A DNA stretch of 64,000 bases, from positions 17,684-81,683 of the forward strand of contig CAZHQG010000015.1 of NCBI GenBank assembly GCA_964534275.1, written 5' to 3'. The DNA is from HRBIN30 sp964534275. GTDB taxonomy: Bacteria > Desulfobacterota > Binatia > HRBIN30. Every line of letters starts with the position of its first letter. Position 1 is the first letter of the stretch. The translations under genes and the position numbers were made by a program. This document shows, in pieces, positions 32,753 to 41,385 of the stretch. The notes under the pieces are model-generated. The model ran no database searches. It saw only the letters and a list, made by a program, of their open reading frames with translations, and was not told the origin of the DNA.

Positions 32753-34201
32753 ATGGGCAAGATCACAGGTTTTCTCGAATATCGAAGAGAGCTGCCGCCT
32801 CGCAGGCCAGTGAAAGAGCGGCTGCGGGATTGGCGTGAGCTCGAAGGCAAGCATCCAGAAGAGCGGTTGCAAATCCAAGCAGCTCGTTGCATGGATTGCG
32901 GCATTCCCTTCTGCCACAAGGGCTGCCCTCTGGGGAACATCATTCCAGACTGGAATGATCTCGTGTACCGCGGGCGCTGGCGCGAAGCGATCGAGCGGCT
33001 CCATTCCACGAACAACTTTCCTGACTTTACCGGGCGGATTTGCCCCGCACCGTGCGAAGAAGCGTGCGTGCTGAACATCAACGACGACCCGGTGACGATC
33101 AAACAGGTCGAGAAGCAGATTATTGACTACGCCTTCAAACACGGATGGGTCGTGCCTCAAGTGCCCGCCCGACGCACCGGCAAAAGGGTGGCCATCGTAG
33201 GTTCTGGCCCGGCGGGGCTGGCTTGCGCGCAGCAGTTGGCGCGTGCGGGCCACTGGGTCACCGTGTTCGAGCGTGCCGATCGCATTGGAGGCCTGCTGCG
33301 ATACGGCATTCCGGACTTCAAATTGGAGAAAGACACGATCGATCGCCGCATCGCCCAAATGGAAGCGGAAGGGGTCACGTTTCGCACCAATACGAACGTG
33401 GGCGTCGATATATCGGCTCGCGAGCTGCGGGAGCAATTCGACGCGGTCGTGCTTGCGGGCGGGGCGACTCAAGCTCGTGACCTCTCGATTCCTGGTCGCG
33501 AGCTGAAGGGGATCCACTTGGCGATGGAATTCCTGCCTCAGGCAAACCGGCGTGTAGCGGGAGACGAGGTGCCGAACCAAATCACCGCAAAAGGGAAGCG
33601 CGTGGTGATTCTTGGCGGCGGTGACACGGGTTCGGACTGTCTCGGCACTTCGAATCGCCAAGGAGCCATTGCCGTGTACCAGTTCGAACTGCTGCCTCAA
33701 CCGCCCGAAACGCGGACCGACGGAGTGGCTCCGTGGCCTTACTGGCCGATGATTTTGCGAACCTCGTCCTCTCACGAAGAGGGCGTGATTCGGGATTGGA
33801 GTATCTTGACCAAGCGCTTCTCTGGGGACGAGAGCGGGCACGTGCGTAAACTGCATGGCGTGCGCCTGGAGTGGGTAAAGGAAAATGGTCGGATGGCGAT
33901 GCGAGAAATCCCTGGAAGCGAGTTCACGCTGGACGTCGACCTGGTCTTGCTTGCGCTCGGGTTTGTCGGGCCCGAAACATACTTGCTGGAACAGCTGGGC
34001 GTGGCCTTGACCGACCGAGGCACGGTGGCCGTCGACGACAATTACATGACGAATGTTCCCGGAATCTTCTCTTGTGGGGATATGCGCCGAGGCCAATCGC
34101 TGGTGGTGTGGGCCATCTGGGAGGGTCGGGAGTGTGCACGCGGTGTGGATTCTTTCCTGATGGGACACACGGACTTGAAGAGCAGCCCCAACCCCTTTTA
34201 G
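32753..34201 (+). CDS. gltD: Glutamate synthase small subunit
   Basis: 482 residues. The N-terminus binds two [4Fe-4S] clusters (CMDCGIPFCHKGCP and ICPAPCEEAC). An FAD-binding GxGxxG (VAIVGSGPAGLACAQQLARAG, about 144-164) and an NAD(P)H-binding glycine-rich loop (RVVILGGGDTGSDCLG, about 283-298) follow, and the C-terminal second FAD motif is IFSCGDMRRGQSLVVWAI. It oxidises NAD(P)H and passes electrons to GltB. It starts 27 bases after gltB. Confidence 0.97.
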   Translation: MGKITGFLEYRRELPPRRPVKERLRDWRELEGKHPEERLQIQAARCMDCGIPFCHKGCPLGNIIPDWNDLVYRGRWREAIERLHSTNNFPDFTGRICPAPCEEACVLNINDDPVTIKQVEKQIIDYAFKHGWVVPQVPARRTGKRVAIVGSGPAGLACAQQLARAGHWVTVFERADRIGGLLRYGIPDFKLEKDTIDRRIAQMEAEGVTFRTNTNVGVDISARELREQFDAVVLAGGATQARDLSIPGRELKGIHLAMEFLPQANRRVAGDEVPNQITAKGKRVVILGGGDTGSDCLGTSNRQGAIAVYQFELLPQPPETRTDGVAPWPYWPMILRTSSSHEEGVIRDWSILTKRFSGDESGHVRKLHGVRLEWVKENGRMAMREIPGSEFTLDVDLVLLALGFVGPETYLLEQLGVALTDRGTVAVDDNYMTNVPGIFSCGDMRRGQSLVVWAIWEGRECARGVDSFLMGHTDLKSSPNPF

Positions 34202-34482
34202 GGAATCCACTCCGCGGACAGATTCCGCCAGTCGTTGGGATCGGAGAGCTCGGGAGCAGCGGTTGCCGTCTTGCATGAATGATCACCGCCGGAAAGGGCG
34301 CGGGGCGCATACTGGTCGGCAGGAGTCTGCCGCAAAGGATCTCCTGGAAACGTTCGAGTAGTTGCCACTCCGGTAGAGCCCTCCGTGAGAGTCCGGCTTT
34401 CTCCACGAGTTGTGCGCCGTGCCTCGGGAGCTTGAGGCCTTGCCCAGTCGGTCTCTGGCAGTCCTGCCCGATCGGTCGCTCG

Positions 34483-36005
34483 CTAGAGAAAACGGCGTAA
34501 CTGTTGCCAAACTGCTTTGGCGTCTCTTCTGGAGTATTCACAATACGCCACTACAGCGCCGTCTTCTCCAGGGCGACACCACTGACACTGAACCACCGCT
34601 AATGGCACCACGCGGTCGCAAAACTGGCTCAGCCCCACGATCGGGAAACCCACAGTGACGAAGTGGGTGGACCACTCCTCCGGGTGCGCCCAATACCAGT
34701 AGTTGTTGTGCGGACTCACGATACGATCCGGTAGTCCGTAGCGACTCCGGTAAAACTCGAGTGCCCCAGCTTGCCCGTAATTCGAGGTCATGATCGTGAC
34801 GCTTGCCCGCGTGGCAGGCGGCAACGATTCCAGGGCGCCTGCGACTGTTCGAGCCAATCGTGACGGTCGGCCAAATGCTGCGGCAGTGCGCTGGCGCCTG
34901 TTTGTTCTTCGCGCGGAGCTTGTATGCCTAAGGCGGTAGCGTACGTTGCCGTTTGCTCGGGCGTCAGGAGAGGCAAAGCAAGTGGAGCTCCCGCGACGCC
35001 TGGTAGCGCGAGCAGTGCAAGCAGGCTCCCCACGGCGACTGGATTGCGTTGCCACAGAGGCGAGCTGCAAAAGACCGCTGCCCCGAGCGGAACGATGACC
35101 GCATACGCTGGAGCCATGTAGTAACTCCGTGCTCCCGGCGTCGCGGTGAGGAGTGCAGCCACTGCCAGGATTGCAGTTGCAACGGGTAGGGACCGGCGGC
35201 GCATACCCGCCTTGGTTAGGCATCCCCAGGAACCGGCTAGGCCGAGCAGGCAGACAAGTGGGCCAAACACCAACAGCTGGTCCAGCCAGAAAGCGGCTAC
35301 TCCGCGGTGCACGAGTTTCAAACGTTGGGCGTTGGCCATAAACTCCAACGTGGGGTAGCTGTGAGTGGCTTGCCACCACACGAGCGGAAGTACTGCGAGT
35401 GCGATTACCGCGATCGAGACACTCCATCCGCTGAAGGCACCCGGCCAGCGCCCCCACTGCAGGGCAGCCACCGCCAACGCGGGAACCGCGAACCAAAGCA
35501 TGCTCCATTTGTTGTGCAGACCAATGGCCAGGCCCAGACTTAGGACGAGCCACCGTCTGCGGTCTGCGGGAAGGTCACTCAGTTGGATCAAACAAATTGC
35601 TCCCGCCAACCAAAACAACGGCTCCCACGCGTTCATCGAATAAAAGCTGTACAATCCGAGAAACCCAGGCGAGAGCAGGAGAGCAACAGCCGCTAGGCGC
35701 ATGGCTGTCGTGGATCCTTGTACCTGCCTGGCAAGATCCGCTGCGACGAGGATGCACAGCCCGCCGAGGGCGGCCGTGAGCAGTCGAAGAGTGATCAACG
35801 AAGTTGCAAGACTGCCGAGTGCGGCGAGAGCAGCAATCGAAAATGCTGGGTGGTCGACATAACTCCAGTCGAGCCGCCTCGCGCAGGCGAGATAATAAAA
35901 CTCGTCGCGAAACCAATTGTCACGCAGCGTCGACGCCAGGTGAATCCCGATTTTGGCCACGACGAGTGCAAGCACAACGGGATCGATTCGCCGATGCTGC
36001 ACCAA
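34483..36005 (-). pseudogene. GT39/ArnT-like glycosyltransferase with a frameshift
   Basis: The first frame from TTG 36005 encodes a multi-spanning GT-C glycosyltransferase (NWFRDEFYYLACARRLDWSYVDHP near the N-terminus; this carries the Asp/Glu catalytic loop). After LPQHLADRHDW the frame loses homology (near 34854), while the next frame continues ARTVAGALESLP, NYGQAGALEFYRSRYGLPD, SPHNNYWYWAHPEE and SRRDAKAVWQQLRRFL to a stop at 34483. Joined, the product is about 507 residues, normal for the family. One missing base after TGG (34854-34856), possibly a shortened G run, repairs it. Either a sequencing/assembly error or a real mutation. Would transfer sugars from a polyprenyl carrier in the inner membrane. 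Confidence 0.75.
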
Positions 36006-36042
36006 GTCCTCGCGTTCCTCGGGCGCTTGGAGTTACCCCACC

Positions 36043-37899
36043 TCAGGTCCGGCGAGCATGCTCCTCCGCCAGCGCGTGGTCAAAGAGCGGCAAGATCTCG
36101 TGCACGTCGGCCACTAAACCTAGATCGCTGTGGCGAAACACAGGAGCACGTGCGTTGCGATTGACCGCGACGATAATCCCGGCCCTCCGAACCCCCACCA
36201 TGTGTTCGAACGCGCCCCGAATTCCCAGTGCGATATATAATTTCGGTGCGATCGATCTTCCTGTCAGACCAACTTGAAGCTGACGCGGGAGCCAGCCCTC
36301 GTCAGCTACGTCACGTGTAGTACACACTGCCGCGCCCAGCCGTTGAGCGAACGAGCGGACCTTCTCGACTCCATCGGCTCCAACTCCCTTGCCAATTCCA
36401 ACGACAATCTCCGCATGATCGAGGTCGGCACCTAGGTCCGGTAGAGTCCCGCCGCCGACCCGTTGGATCGAGAAGGCATGGCGCGGCGCTCGCAAGTCGA
36501 TACGTTCCTGGATGGGGGTGCCCTTTTGCAGAGACTGAGCTGGAACGGCCGAGAACACGCCCGGGCGAACCGTGGCCATTTCCGGGATGGTGTGTGAGGA
36601 AATCGTGGCCACAATGCTGCCCCCGAACGCAGGCTTGTACTGAAGGAGGGAGCCAGTTTCGTCGAGCCCAAGATCGATGCAGTCAGCAGTCAATCCAAGA
36701 CCCAGCGCTGCAGCAGCGCGAGGAAGGACGTCGCGGCCGTATGCCGTCGAGGGACCAAGCACAAAACGCGGGCGTAGCCGCTGAATCGTGTCGACCAGGC
36801 AGGCTGCGTGCTCCCATGGCTGGTAGGTGGCCAGATGGGGCGACGAGCCAAAGTGGATGTGGTCCACGCCGTAGGTTTCACCTGGGAGGGCTTCCGGACC
36901 AACGGCTTCGCCAAGCAGAAGGAGGTGGACGATCCCCTGTGTGAAGCCAGCTAACTCAGTGGCTTTTGCGACGAGTTCCCATGTGACACGTTCGATTCTG
37001 CCATCACGAACTTCTCCGAGCACGAGAATGTCCGCTGGGTCTGTGCGAAGGGGCGAGGTGGGAAGTGTGGAAAGGCGTGGGGGTTCCGGGACTTTCCAAT
37101 CGGAAAACAGACCGAATTCGTCGACTAAGATCGTGACGAGCTGCGTCACCGCCTCGGCCGGAGAGGAAGCGTCGATCATCAGTTGGCGTCGTGTGGGCGC
37201 GACCTCTTCCAAGCTGCGGACCCAAGTTGGGGAGCCAGAAAAGCCAACTTCCGCTTCACTGAGAGCCAGATCGTCGCACGAGAGCACCTCGATCGACTTA
37301 GCCCGAGCTTGCTCGAGATCGGACTTGGTAGGGAACTCTTCCGGCGCCACTCCCTCGGTAACGGTGAGGAGCGCCGGTAACCGGAGCCGCAACCTTTCCC
37401 AGCCGGTGTCGGTTTCCCGTTCGACCTCTACCGAGCGCGTGTCCGTAGCCACTGAGTCGATGTTGTACACCAAAGACACATGCGGAAGCCCTAGAAGTTC
37501 TGCGAGTTCTGGCCCAACCTGCGAGGTTTCCGCATCGACGCTATACCGTCCACAAAGAACGAGGTCCGCAGGGTTTGCGCGCAAAAACGCCGCGAGGGCG
37601 CGAGACGTGGCGAGCGTGTCGGACCCCCTGAATCGCGGATCGCTCAACAGTACAGCTCGATCCGCGCCGAGCGCGAGGGCTTCCACCAAGGCCTCTCTGG
37701 CCGACGGGGGACCCAAAGAAAGGGCGGTGACCCGGGTACCGGGAATCTGGGCCTTGATCGTTTTCGCGCGCACCAATGCCCGTGCATCGAATGAATTGAT
37801 CTCTAACGGAACGTTTTCTCTTTGGATCGTTTTGGTTGCGCGATCGAACTTGAGACCCGCAGGCGTTGGTACTTGCTTGACACAAACAACGATGTGCAT
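36043..37899 (-). CDS. Electron transfer flavoprotein, EtfB-EtfA single-chain fusion
   Basis: 618 residues. Residues 1-255 are EtfB: MHIVVCVKQVP, LGPPSAREALVEALALGADRAVLL and LPALLTVTEGVAPEEFPT. After a linker (about 256-285), residues 290-618 are EtfA: ILVLGEVRDGRIERVTWELVA and the FAD-binding VGLTGRSIAPKLYIALGIRG, then AIINRNAxxPVF-type 'VAVNRNARAPVFRHSDLGLVADVHE'. ETF normally is two proteins carrying electrons from acyl-CoA dehydrogenases to ETF-quinone oxidoreductase. Neither a dehydrogenase nor fixC is adjacent; the downstream gene is a glycosyltransferase 37 bases away. No frameshift or internal start of EtfA is needed, so this is a true fusion in one frame. Confidence 0.9.
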   Translation of the reverse strand: MHIVVCVKQVPTPAGLKFDRATKTIQRENVPLEINSFDARALVRAKTIKAQIPGTRVTALSLGPPSAREALVEALALGADRAVLLSDPRFRGSDTLATSRALAAFLRANPADLVLCGRYSVDAETSQVGPELAELLGLPHVSLVYNIDSVATDTRSVEVERETDTGWERLRLRLPALLTVTEGVAPEEFPTKSDLEQARAKSIEVLSCDDLALSEAEVGFSGSPTWVRSLEEVAPTRRQLMIDASSPAEAVTQLVTILVDEFGLFSDWKVPEPPRLSTLPTSPLRTDPADILVLGEVRDGRIERVTWELVAKATELAGFTQGIVHLLLLGEAVGPEALPGETYGVDHIHFGSSPHLATYQPWEHAACLVDTIQRLRPRFVLGPSTAYGRDVLPRAAAALGLGLTADCIDLGLDETGSLLQYKPAFGGSIVATISSHTIPEMATVRPGVFSAVPAQSLQKGTPIQERIDLRAPRHAFSIQRVGGGTLPDLGADLDHAEIVVGIGKGVGADGVEKVRSFAQRLGAAVCTTRDVADEGWLPRQLQVGLTGRSIAPKLYIALGIRGAFEHMVGVRRAGIIVAVNRNARAPVFRHSDLGLVADVHEILPLFDHALAEEHARRT

Positions 37900-38095
37900 G
37901 GGGTTATCCTCTCACGGGGCATTCGGCGGCGACCCGTGTAGGGTACTTTCCGTTGCCACTCAATAGATGTTGAGCTTTGCCCCGAAAACCGCGTTTCTTG
38001 TTGCAAGTGTGAGTGTGCAAGGGTTTAATCCGCGCTTTACGGGATGCAGTATGGCGCGAATCGAGCGTATCTCCCGCATTATTCCGGAGATCCGA

Positions 38096-38896
38096 ATGAA
38101 GGCACTACCTTGTTACGGCATGCTTTTGGTCGGTGCCGCTCTCGTCTTCAGTGGTTGCCAGAGCGCCCCCCACGATCGAGTTCCAGTTCCGAAGCGGATT
38201 GTCGACCTATCGCCCCCTCTTTCCGCGAATACACTAGAACTGCAGCTTGGGCAGCGCGTCGTTGAATTCCTTGGGTTACCCAGTCGGTTGCGCTTCCGAC
38301 CCGTAGTGCCGCCGACGCCAGACCATTCGTTTGGTTTGGTGGTGTATGAGTTGCCCTCTCACACGGGAGCCCACGTTGATGCTCCGGGCAGGTTACTCAA
38401 GCATGGAGAAAGAGTAGACCAGATTGGGCTGGAAAAACTTGTTGGACCCGCACGGGTTTTGGATTTGCGGTGGAAAGGTCAACGTAGTCAGATCGAAGCC
38501 ACAGACCTGGAAAACTACCAGATCGACAGTGGCGATGTGGTGATTCTGTTCGTTGGTTACACACCGCCTTCTACCAACTCCGATTGGCCAAAGTATCCGA
38601 CGATTAGCCGAGAATCGGCGTTGTGGTTGGCGAACCGGAAGGTGCGCGCGGTAGCCACAGATGCGCCTTCGTTGGGTGATTTTCAGCGCTACGCAGAACT
38701 CCTCTCCCAGAACCGGCCTCCGGAAGAGGTCTGGGCAGAACGAATCCCCTTGTTTCGAGCGGGTATCCCCGTCGTGGAGGGCTTGGTCAACGTAGAACAA
38801 CTGCTCGGGGAAGATAGGGTCCAGTTGATTGCACTCCCTCCTCCCGTGGCCGACCGCAGCGGTTCGCCTGCGCGCGTCGTCGCAATGATTTATTAA
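38096..38896 (+). CDS. Cyclase/kynurenine-formamidase-family lipoprotein
   Basis: 266 residues from ATG 38096 (GGAG nearby). A lipoprotein signal peptide ends in LVFSGC. The metal-binding motif HTGAHVDAP (about 103-111) corresponds to HxGTHxDxP of the cyclase family (Pfam Cyclase; kynurenine formamidase, isatin hydrolase). The family opens amide or lactone-like bonds with a metal ion. A lipid-anchored form would act outside the cytoplasm. Substrate unknown. Confidence 0.8.
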   Translation: MKALPCYGMLLVGAALVFSGCQSAPHDRVPVPKRIVDLSPPLSANTLELQLGQRVVEFLGLPSRLRFRPVVPPTPDHSFGLVVYELPSHTGAHVDAPGRLLKHGERVDQIGLEKLVGPARVLDLRWKGQRSQIEATDLENYQIDSGDVVILFVGYTPPSTNSDWPKYPTISRESALWLANRKVRAVATDAPSLGDFQRYAELLSQNRPPEEVWAERIPLFRAGIPVVEGLVNVEQLLGEDRVQLIALPPPVADRSGSPARVVAMIY

Positions 38897-38953
38897 CCGG
38901 TAGCTACTGGTGAGAACGGGCGCGGTAGTCCCGCGTTTGTGGCCTCGTCGACC

Positions 38954-39220
38954 TCACGGCGCGGCGTTCGAACCGTTACTCGCGCTGTTGTTACCGCTAT
39001 CGCTGTCCGATGAATGGATTTCCCGTTCCGCCAGCTGGTTGAGCAGGTTCTCCATCGCCCGGCGCGCCAGTCGACTCGGGGTGATGTGCCCGTTCTCCCA
39101 ACGATTCACCGTGGACACGGTAACGCCGATCGCGTGGGCGAACTCCTCCTGAGTCATATTCAGACGTCGTCGCAACGCAGCAACAGGCAGGTTTTTTTCA
39201 CGTTGTTCACTGCTCGGCAT
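38954..39220 (-). CDS. XRE-family DNA-binding protein (XRE/Cro HTH)
   Basis: 88 residues. A single HTH (LRRRLNMTQEEFAHAIGVTVSTVNRWENGHITPS, about 16-49, with the canonical Q-E-E-F and N-R-W-E-N-G core) and a polar Ser/Asn-rich tail. It resembles the short helix-turn-helix regulators of the XRE class. No operator or target is evident. It is divergent from the c-di-AMP riboswitch/rlpA unit. Confidence 0.85.
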   Translation of the reverse strand: MPSSEQREKNLPVAALRRRLNMTQEEFAHAIGVTVSTVNRWENGHITPSRLARRAMENLLNQLAEREIHSSDSDSGNNSASNGSNAAP

Positions 39221-39462
39221 ACATCCCCCTTGGTTGGTAAGGAAGATTGGTTCTCAAGCGACGTGCATTGTGTGTGCCACTTGCTTTAAATTTGTGGCAG
39301 CGAAGCGTTGTCCCATGCTGAGACGTCACGAGAATGACGCCTGGTAAAAATAGCGACGGTTATCGGGTTTCTGTGGATTCTTGGTTGCTGCGTTGGTAGG
39401 CCGAGCGGAGCATTTTGGGGTTGCGGCGTTTCCGTAAATTTGCGAGAAGAGTTCGTGCGACC
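39221..39462. other. Intergenic region upstream of the c-di-AMP riboswitch
   Basis: About 240 bases between the XRE gene and the riboswitch core. It should contain the promoters for both. No convincing -35/-10 pair or other RNA is seen. Confidence 0.4.
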
Positions 39463-39583
39463 AGGCCTAATCTCTTAAAAGGAGAGCGGAGGACCCAAGA
39501 ACTACGGGGTGAATCTCGGCAGCTTTGAGTGTCGAGTAGGGGAACTCTTTGAACCCGAACCCGTCAGCTAACTTCGTCGGCCT
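39463..39583 (+). ncRNA. c-di-AMP riboswitch (ydaO/yuaA type)
   Basis: The core matches the ydaO/yuaA consensus in order and spacing: an AGGCC...GGCCT closing helix (39463-39467 with 39579-39583), CTAATCTC...GGAGAGCGGAGGACCCA, GGGGTGAATC (39506-39515 region), GTAGGGG, CCCGAACCCGTCAGCTAAC and CTTCGTCGGCC. This class binds cyclic di-AMP and usually turns expression off. It sits 95 bases before an RlpA-family wall gene, a typical target. The expression platform is unclear: a hairpin follows at 39600-39627 without a T-run. Confidence 0.88.
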
Positions 39584-39599
39584 TCAAGGAGAGGAATGA

Positions 39600-39627
39600 A
39601 GGGAAACGGCGCGCAAGCGGTTTCCCT
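39600..39627 (+). promoter_or_regulatory. Hairpin in the rlpA leader, possible expression platform
   Basis: An 8-bp perfect stem, AGGGAAAC (39600-39607) with GTTTCCCT (39620-39627), between the riboswitch and the rlpA start. It has no T-run, so if it is part of the switch it acts on translation or RNA stability, or as a Rho-linked signal. Confidence 0.35.
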
Positions 39628-39677
39628 CATGACGGACAACCTCTCCAGGCGTCGCAAAAGACAAATGGAGGGGACCA

Positions 39678-40217
39678 ATGAGAAAAGAGGCGCACGATCA
39701 GCTCTCGTGGTGTCTTGCACTGATCGGGGTGTTCACCATGCTTGTTTCACCCTTGTGGGCCCAAGCTCGGCTCGACGCAGGGGCTAGGGGTGCGGAAAAG
39801 AGAATACACTCCAAAGCTCCTCGCGGAGGGAAAAAGCCGGCATCTGTGCGAGCGTCATGGTACGGAGGTACTTTCCATGGTCGAAGGTCAGCGAATGGCG
39901 AGATTTTCGACGCAAACGAATTCACCGCCGCTCACCGCACGTTGCGGTTGGGGACGAAAGTGCAAGTAACCAACCCTCGCAACGGACGGTCCATTGTCGT
40001 GGAGATCACGGATCGCGGACCTTTTATTCGCGGGCGAGATCTGGATCTTTCCTACGCCGCGGCCCGCGCACTGGGAATTGTGCGCAGTGGGGTAGCGCGA
40101 GTAGAGGTCGAGGTTCTAAATGACGTCGTCGATGCCTCAGGATCGAGCGTACCGGTCTTGGTGGCGTCCAATGCGGCTGGTGTGGGAGGCGCATGGCCAA
40201 GGGCAATCGTAAGGTAG
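39678..40217 (+). CDS. rlpA: RlpA-family (double-psi beta-barrel) cell-wall protein
   Basis: 179 residues from ATG 39678 with GGAGGGG upstream. Signal peptide (LALIGVFTMLVSPLWAQ). The DPBB domain (about 57-150) has the RlpA signatures ASWYGGTFHGRRSANGEIFD, AHRTLRLGTKVQVTNPRNG and VVEITDRGPFIRGRDLDLS, with the Asp of TDRGP that is essential in RlpA lytic transglycosylases. No SPOR domain is present. It is predicted to cleave glycan strands lacking stem peptides during division. Expression is under the preceding c-di-AMP riboswitch. It overlaps the UspA gene by 25 bases. Confidence 0.9.
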   Translation: MRKEAHDQLSWCLALIGVFTMLVSPLWAQARLDAGARGAEKRIHSKAPRGGKKPASVRASWYGGTFHGRRSANGEIFDANEFTAAHRTLRLGTKVQVTNPRNGRSIVVEITDRGPFIRGRDLDLSYAAARALGIVRSGVARVEVEVLNDVVDASGSSVPVLVASNAAGVGGAWPRAIVR

Positions 40218-40675
40218 TGCGGAGGCGGGGGCCCGACGTTGCTCACGGCGGAGCAGTGCCGCGGAAGATCTTGGTAGCCACAGACTTCTCTCCCGTGGGG
40301 AACAAAGCGTTCACTTTCGCATCGCAGTTAGCGCGCAAATTTGGTGCAACGCTTGCGCTGATTCACGTGGTGCCACCCGTGTTCCAAGTCGAGGGACTGG
40401 ACGCCGCGGGTATAGCACGGGAAGGAGAGGACTGGGCACGCAAACAGGTCGAGCAACTGCGCCAGCAGCCCGAAGAGATTGTGATTGCCCATGGCGACCC
40501 AGTCGACACCATTGTTCGGGAGGCAAAGAGGCAAAAAGCCGACCTGCTGGTCCTGGGCTCTCGGGGGATGAGCGGTCTACGCGGTTTCATGTTGGGAAGC
40601 GTGGCGCAGCGAGTGCTTCAACAAGCCCACTGCCCAGTTCTCGTGGTTCCCAAGCTCGCTCGCGTACCAAAGTAA
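40193..40675 (+). CDS. Universal stress protein (UspA family)
   Basis: 160 residues. The Rossmann-like UspA fold starts RKILVATDFSPVGNKAFTFASQLA (Asp of the ATP site). The ATP-binding G-x2-G-x9-G-S pattern is GSRGMSGLRGFMLGSVAQRV near the C-terminus. It overlaps the end of rlpA by 25 bases, so it is probably co-expressed and also under the riboswitch. Stress sensing or ATP-binding function unknown. Confidence 0.9.
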   Translation: MAKGNRKVVRRRGPDVAHGGAVPRKILVATDFSPVGNKAFTFASQLARKFGATLALIHVVPPVFQVEGLDAAGIAREGEDWARKQVEQLRQQPEEIVIAHGDPVDTIVREAKRQKADLLVLGSRGMSGLRGFMLGSVAQRVLQQAHCPVLVVPKLARVPK

Positions 40676-41385
40676 GATTTTCTTGCCACGCCTTTAAGAA
40701 CGACTTGGTCTTTAGTCGGTGGTCGACCGCCTGGGCCTCAGCCGTTGGAGGATTTTCGTGGCTTTCCGCGTATGCTCCCGGCGCCGTTTCCTCGGGGCCG
40801 ACCCCAATCGTCGCACGCGTCTTCGGAGTGCTTGGAGAAGCTCTGTTTTGAATATCCCAGCGAACGGACCCCTCCCGTCATCAACCTTCGGTGATGCTGA
40901 TAGCAGGGGTGCTGCACGCTCCCGCAGGGTCGAGACCCACAACACCAACCGGCGTAACTGGCCTTGCTGTTCGGCCACCGGAGTTGGTTTCCGCCGCAGC
41001 GCACCGCCTTGTGCCAAGGTTTGCTCCAGTTGTCGATGCAGGTCGAGAAGGCGCCGAACGTTGGCGTGAACAACGTTTGCTGACAGTCTACCTTCTTTTC
41101 GGAAATCGTTGGACTCCGCGGACATCATTGGAGCTTGAGCGCGTTTCTTACCCGGCTGGATAAGAGATGTCGAGCGTTCGGGTTTAGAGCAGCCGACAGT
41201 CACCGGCGCCGGAGCACGTGAAAAGGGTATATCGCCCTCGGGGTATTGTTCCCGTTGCAAAGTGAAATTGCCGCTGTCCTGAACACTTTTCCGAGCCATC
41301 GAGTTCCCCGGCTATGACCTGTCGAGCGCCAGCTCAAGGAAGAACTAGTTGACCAACTTGAACCGCGAAGCGATAAACGGCGCCG
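40676..41385. other. Long region with at most one weak gene
   Basis: 710 bases between the UspA gene and the stalk-protein gene. Only the doubtful minus-strand frame (40712-41299) looks at all protein-like. A TTGACC...GATAAA pair (41349-41354 and 41372-41377, 17-base spacer) could be a promoter for the stalk protein, although it lies very close to its GTG. Confidence 0.45.
40712..41299 (-). CDS. Possible small basic protein, unknown
   Basis: An open frame of 195 codons on the minus strand in an otherwise empty 700-base stretch. Residues about 72-195 look like an amphipathic, helical protein (LSANVVHANVRRLLDLHRQLEQ) with a strongly basic tail (APRKRRREHTRKATK). The first ~57 residues are unlikely; a start at the two Met near 58-59 (MMSAESNDFRK) is more plausible. 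No family is known, and it may be a chance frame. Confidence 0.35.
   Translation of the reverse strand: MARKSVQDSGNFTLQREQYPEGDIPFSRAPAPVTVGCSKPERSTSLIQPGKKRAQAPMMSAESNDFRKEGRLSANVVHANVRRLLDLHRQLEQTLAQGGALRRKPTPVAEQQGQLRRLVLWVSTLRERAAPLLSASPKVDDGRGPFAGIFKTELLQALRRRVRRLGSAPRKRRREHTRKATKILQRLRPRRSTTD

Noticed and set aside
32696..34276. 526-codon minus-strand open frame opposite gltD
   Set aside because: Shadow of a complete, motif-rich gltD; His/Arg/Gln-rich composition without any domain.
34483..35553. 356-codon minus-strand open frame taken as a separate gene
   Set aside because: Only its last ~120 codons are real (C-terminus of the frameshifted GT39); the rest is a shadow of the first frame.
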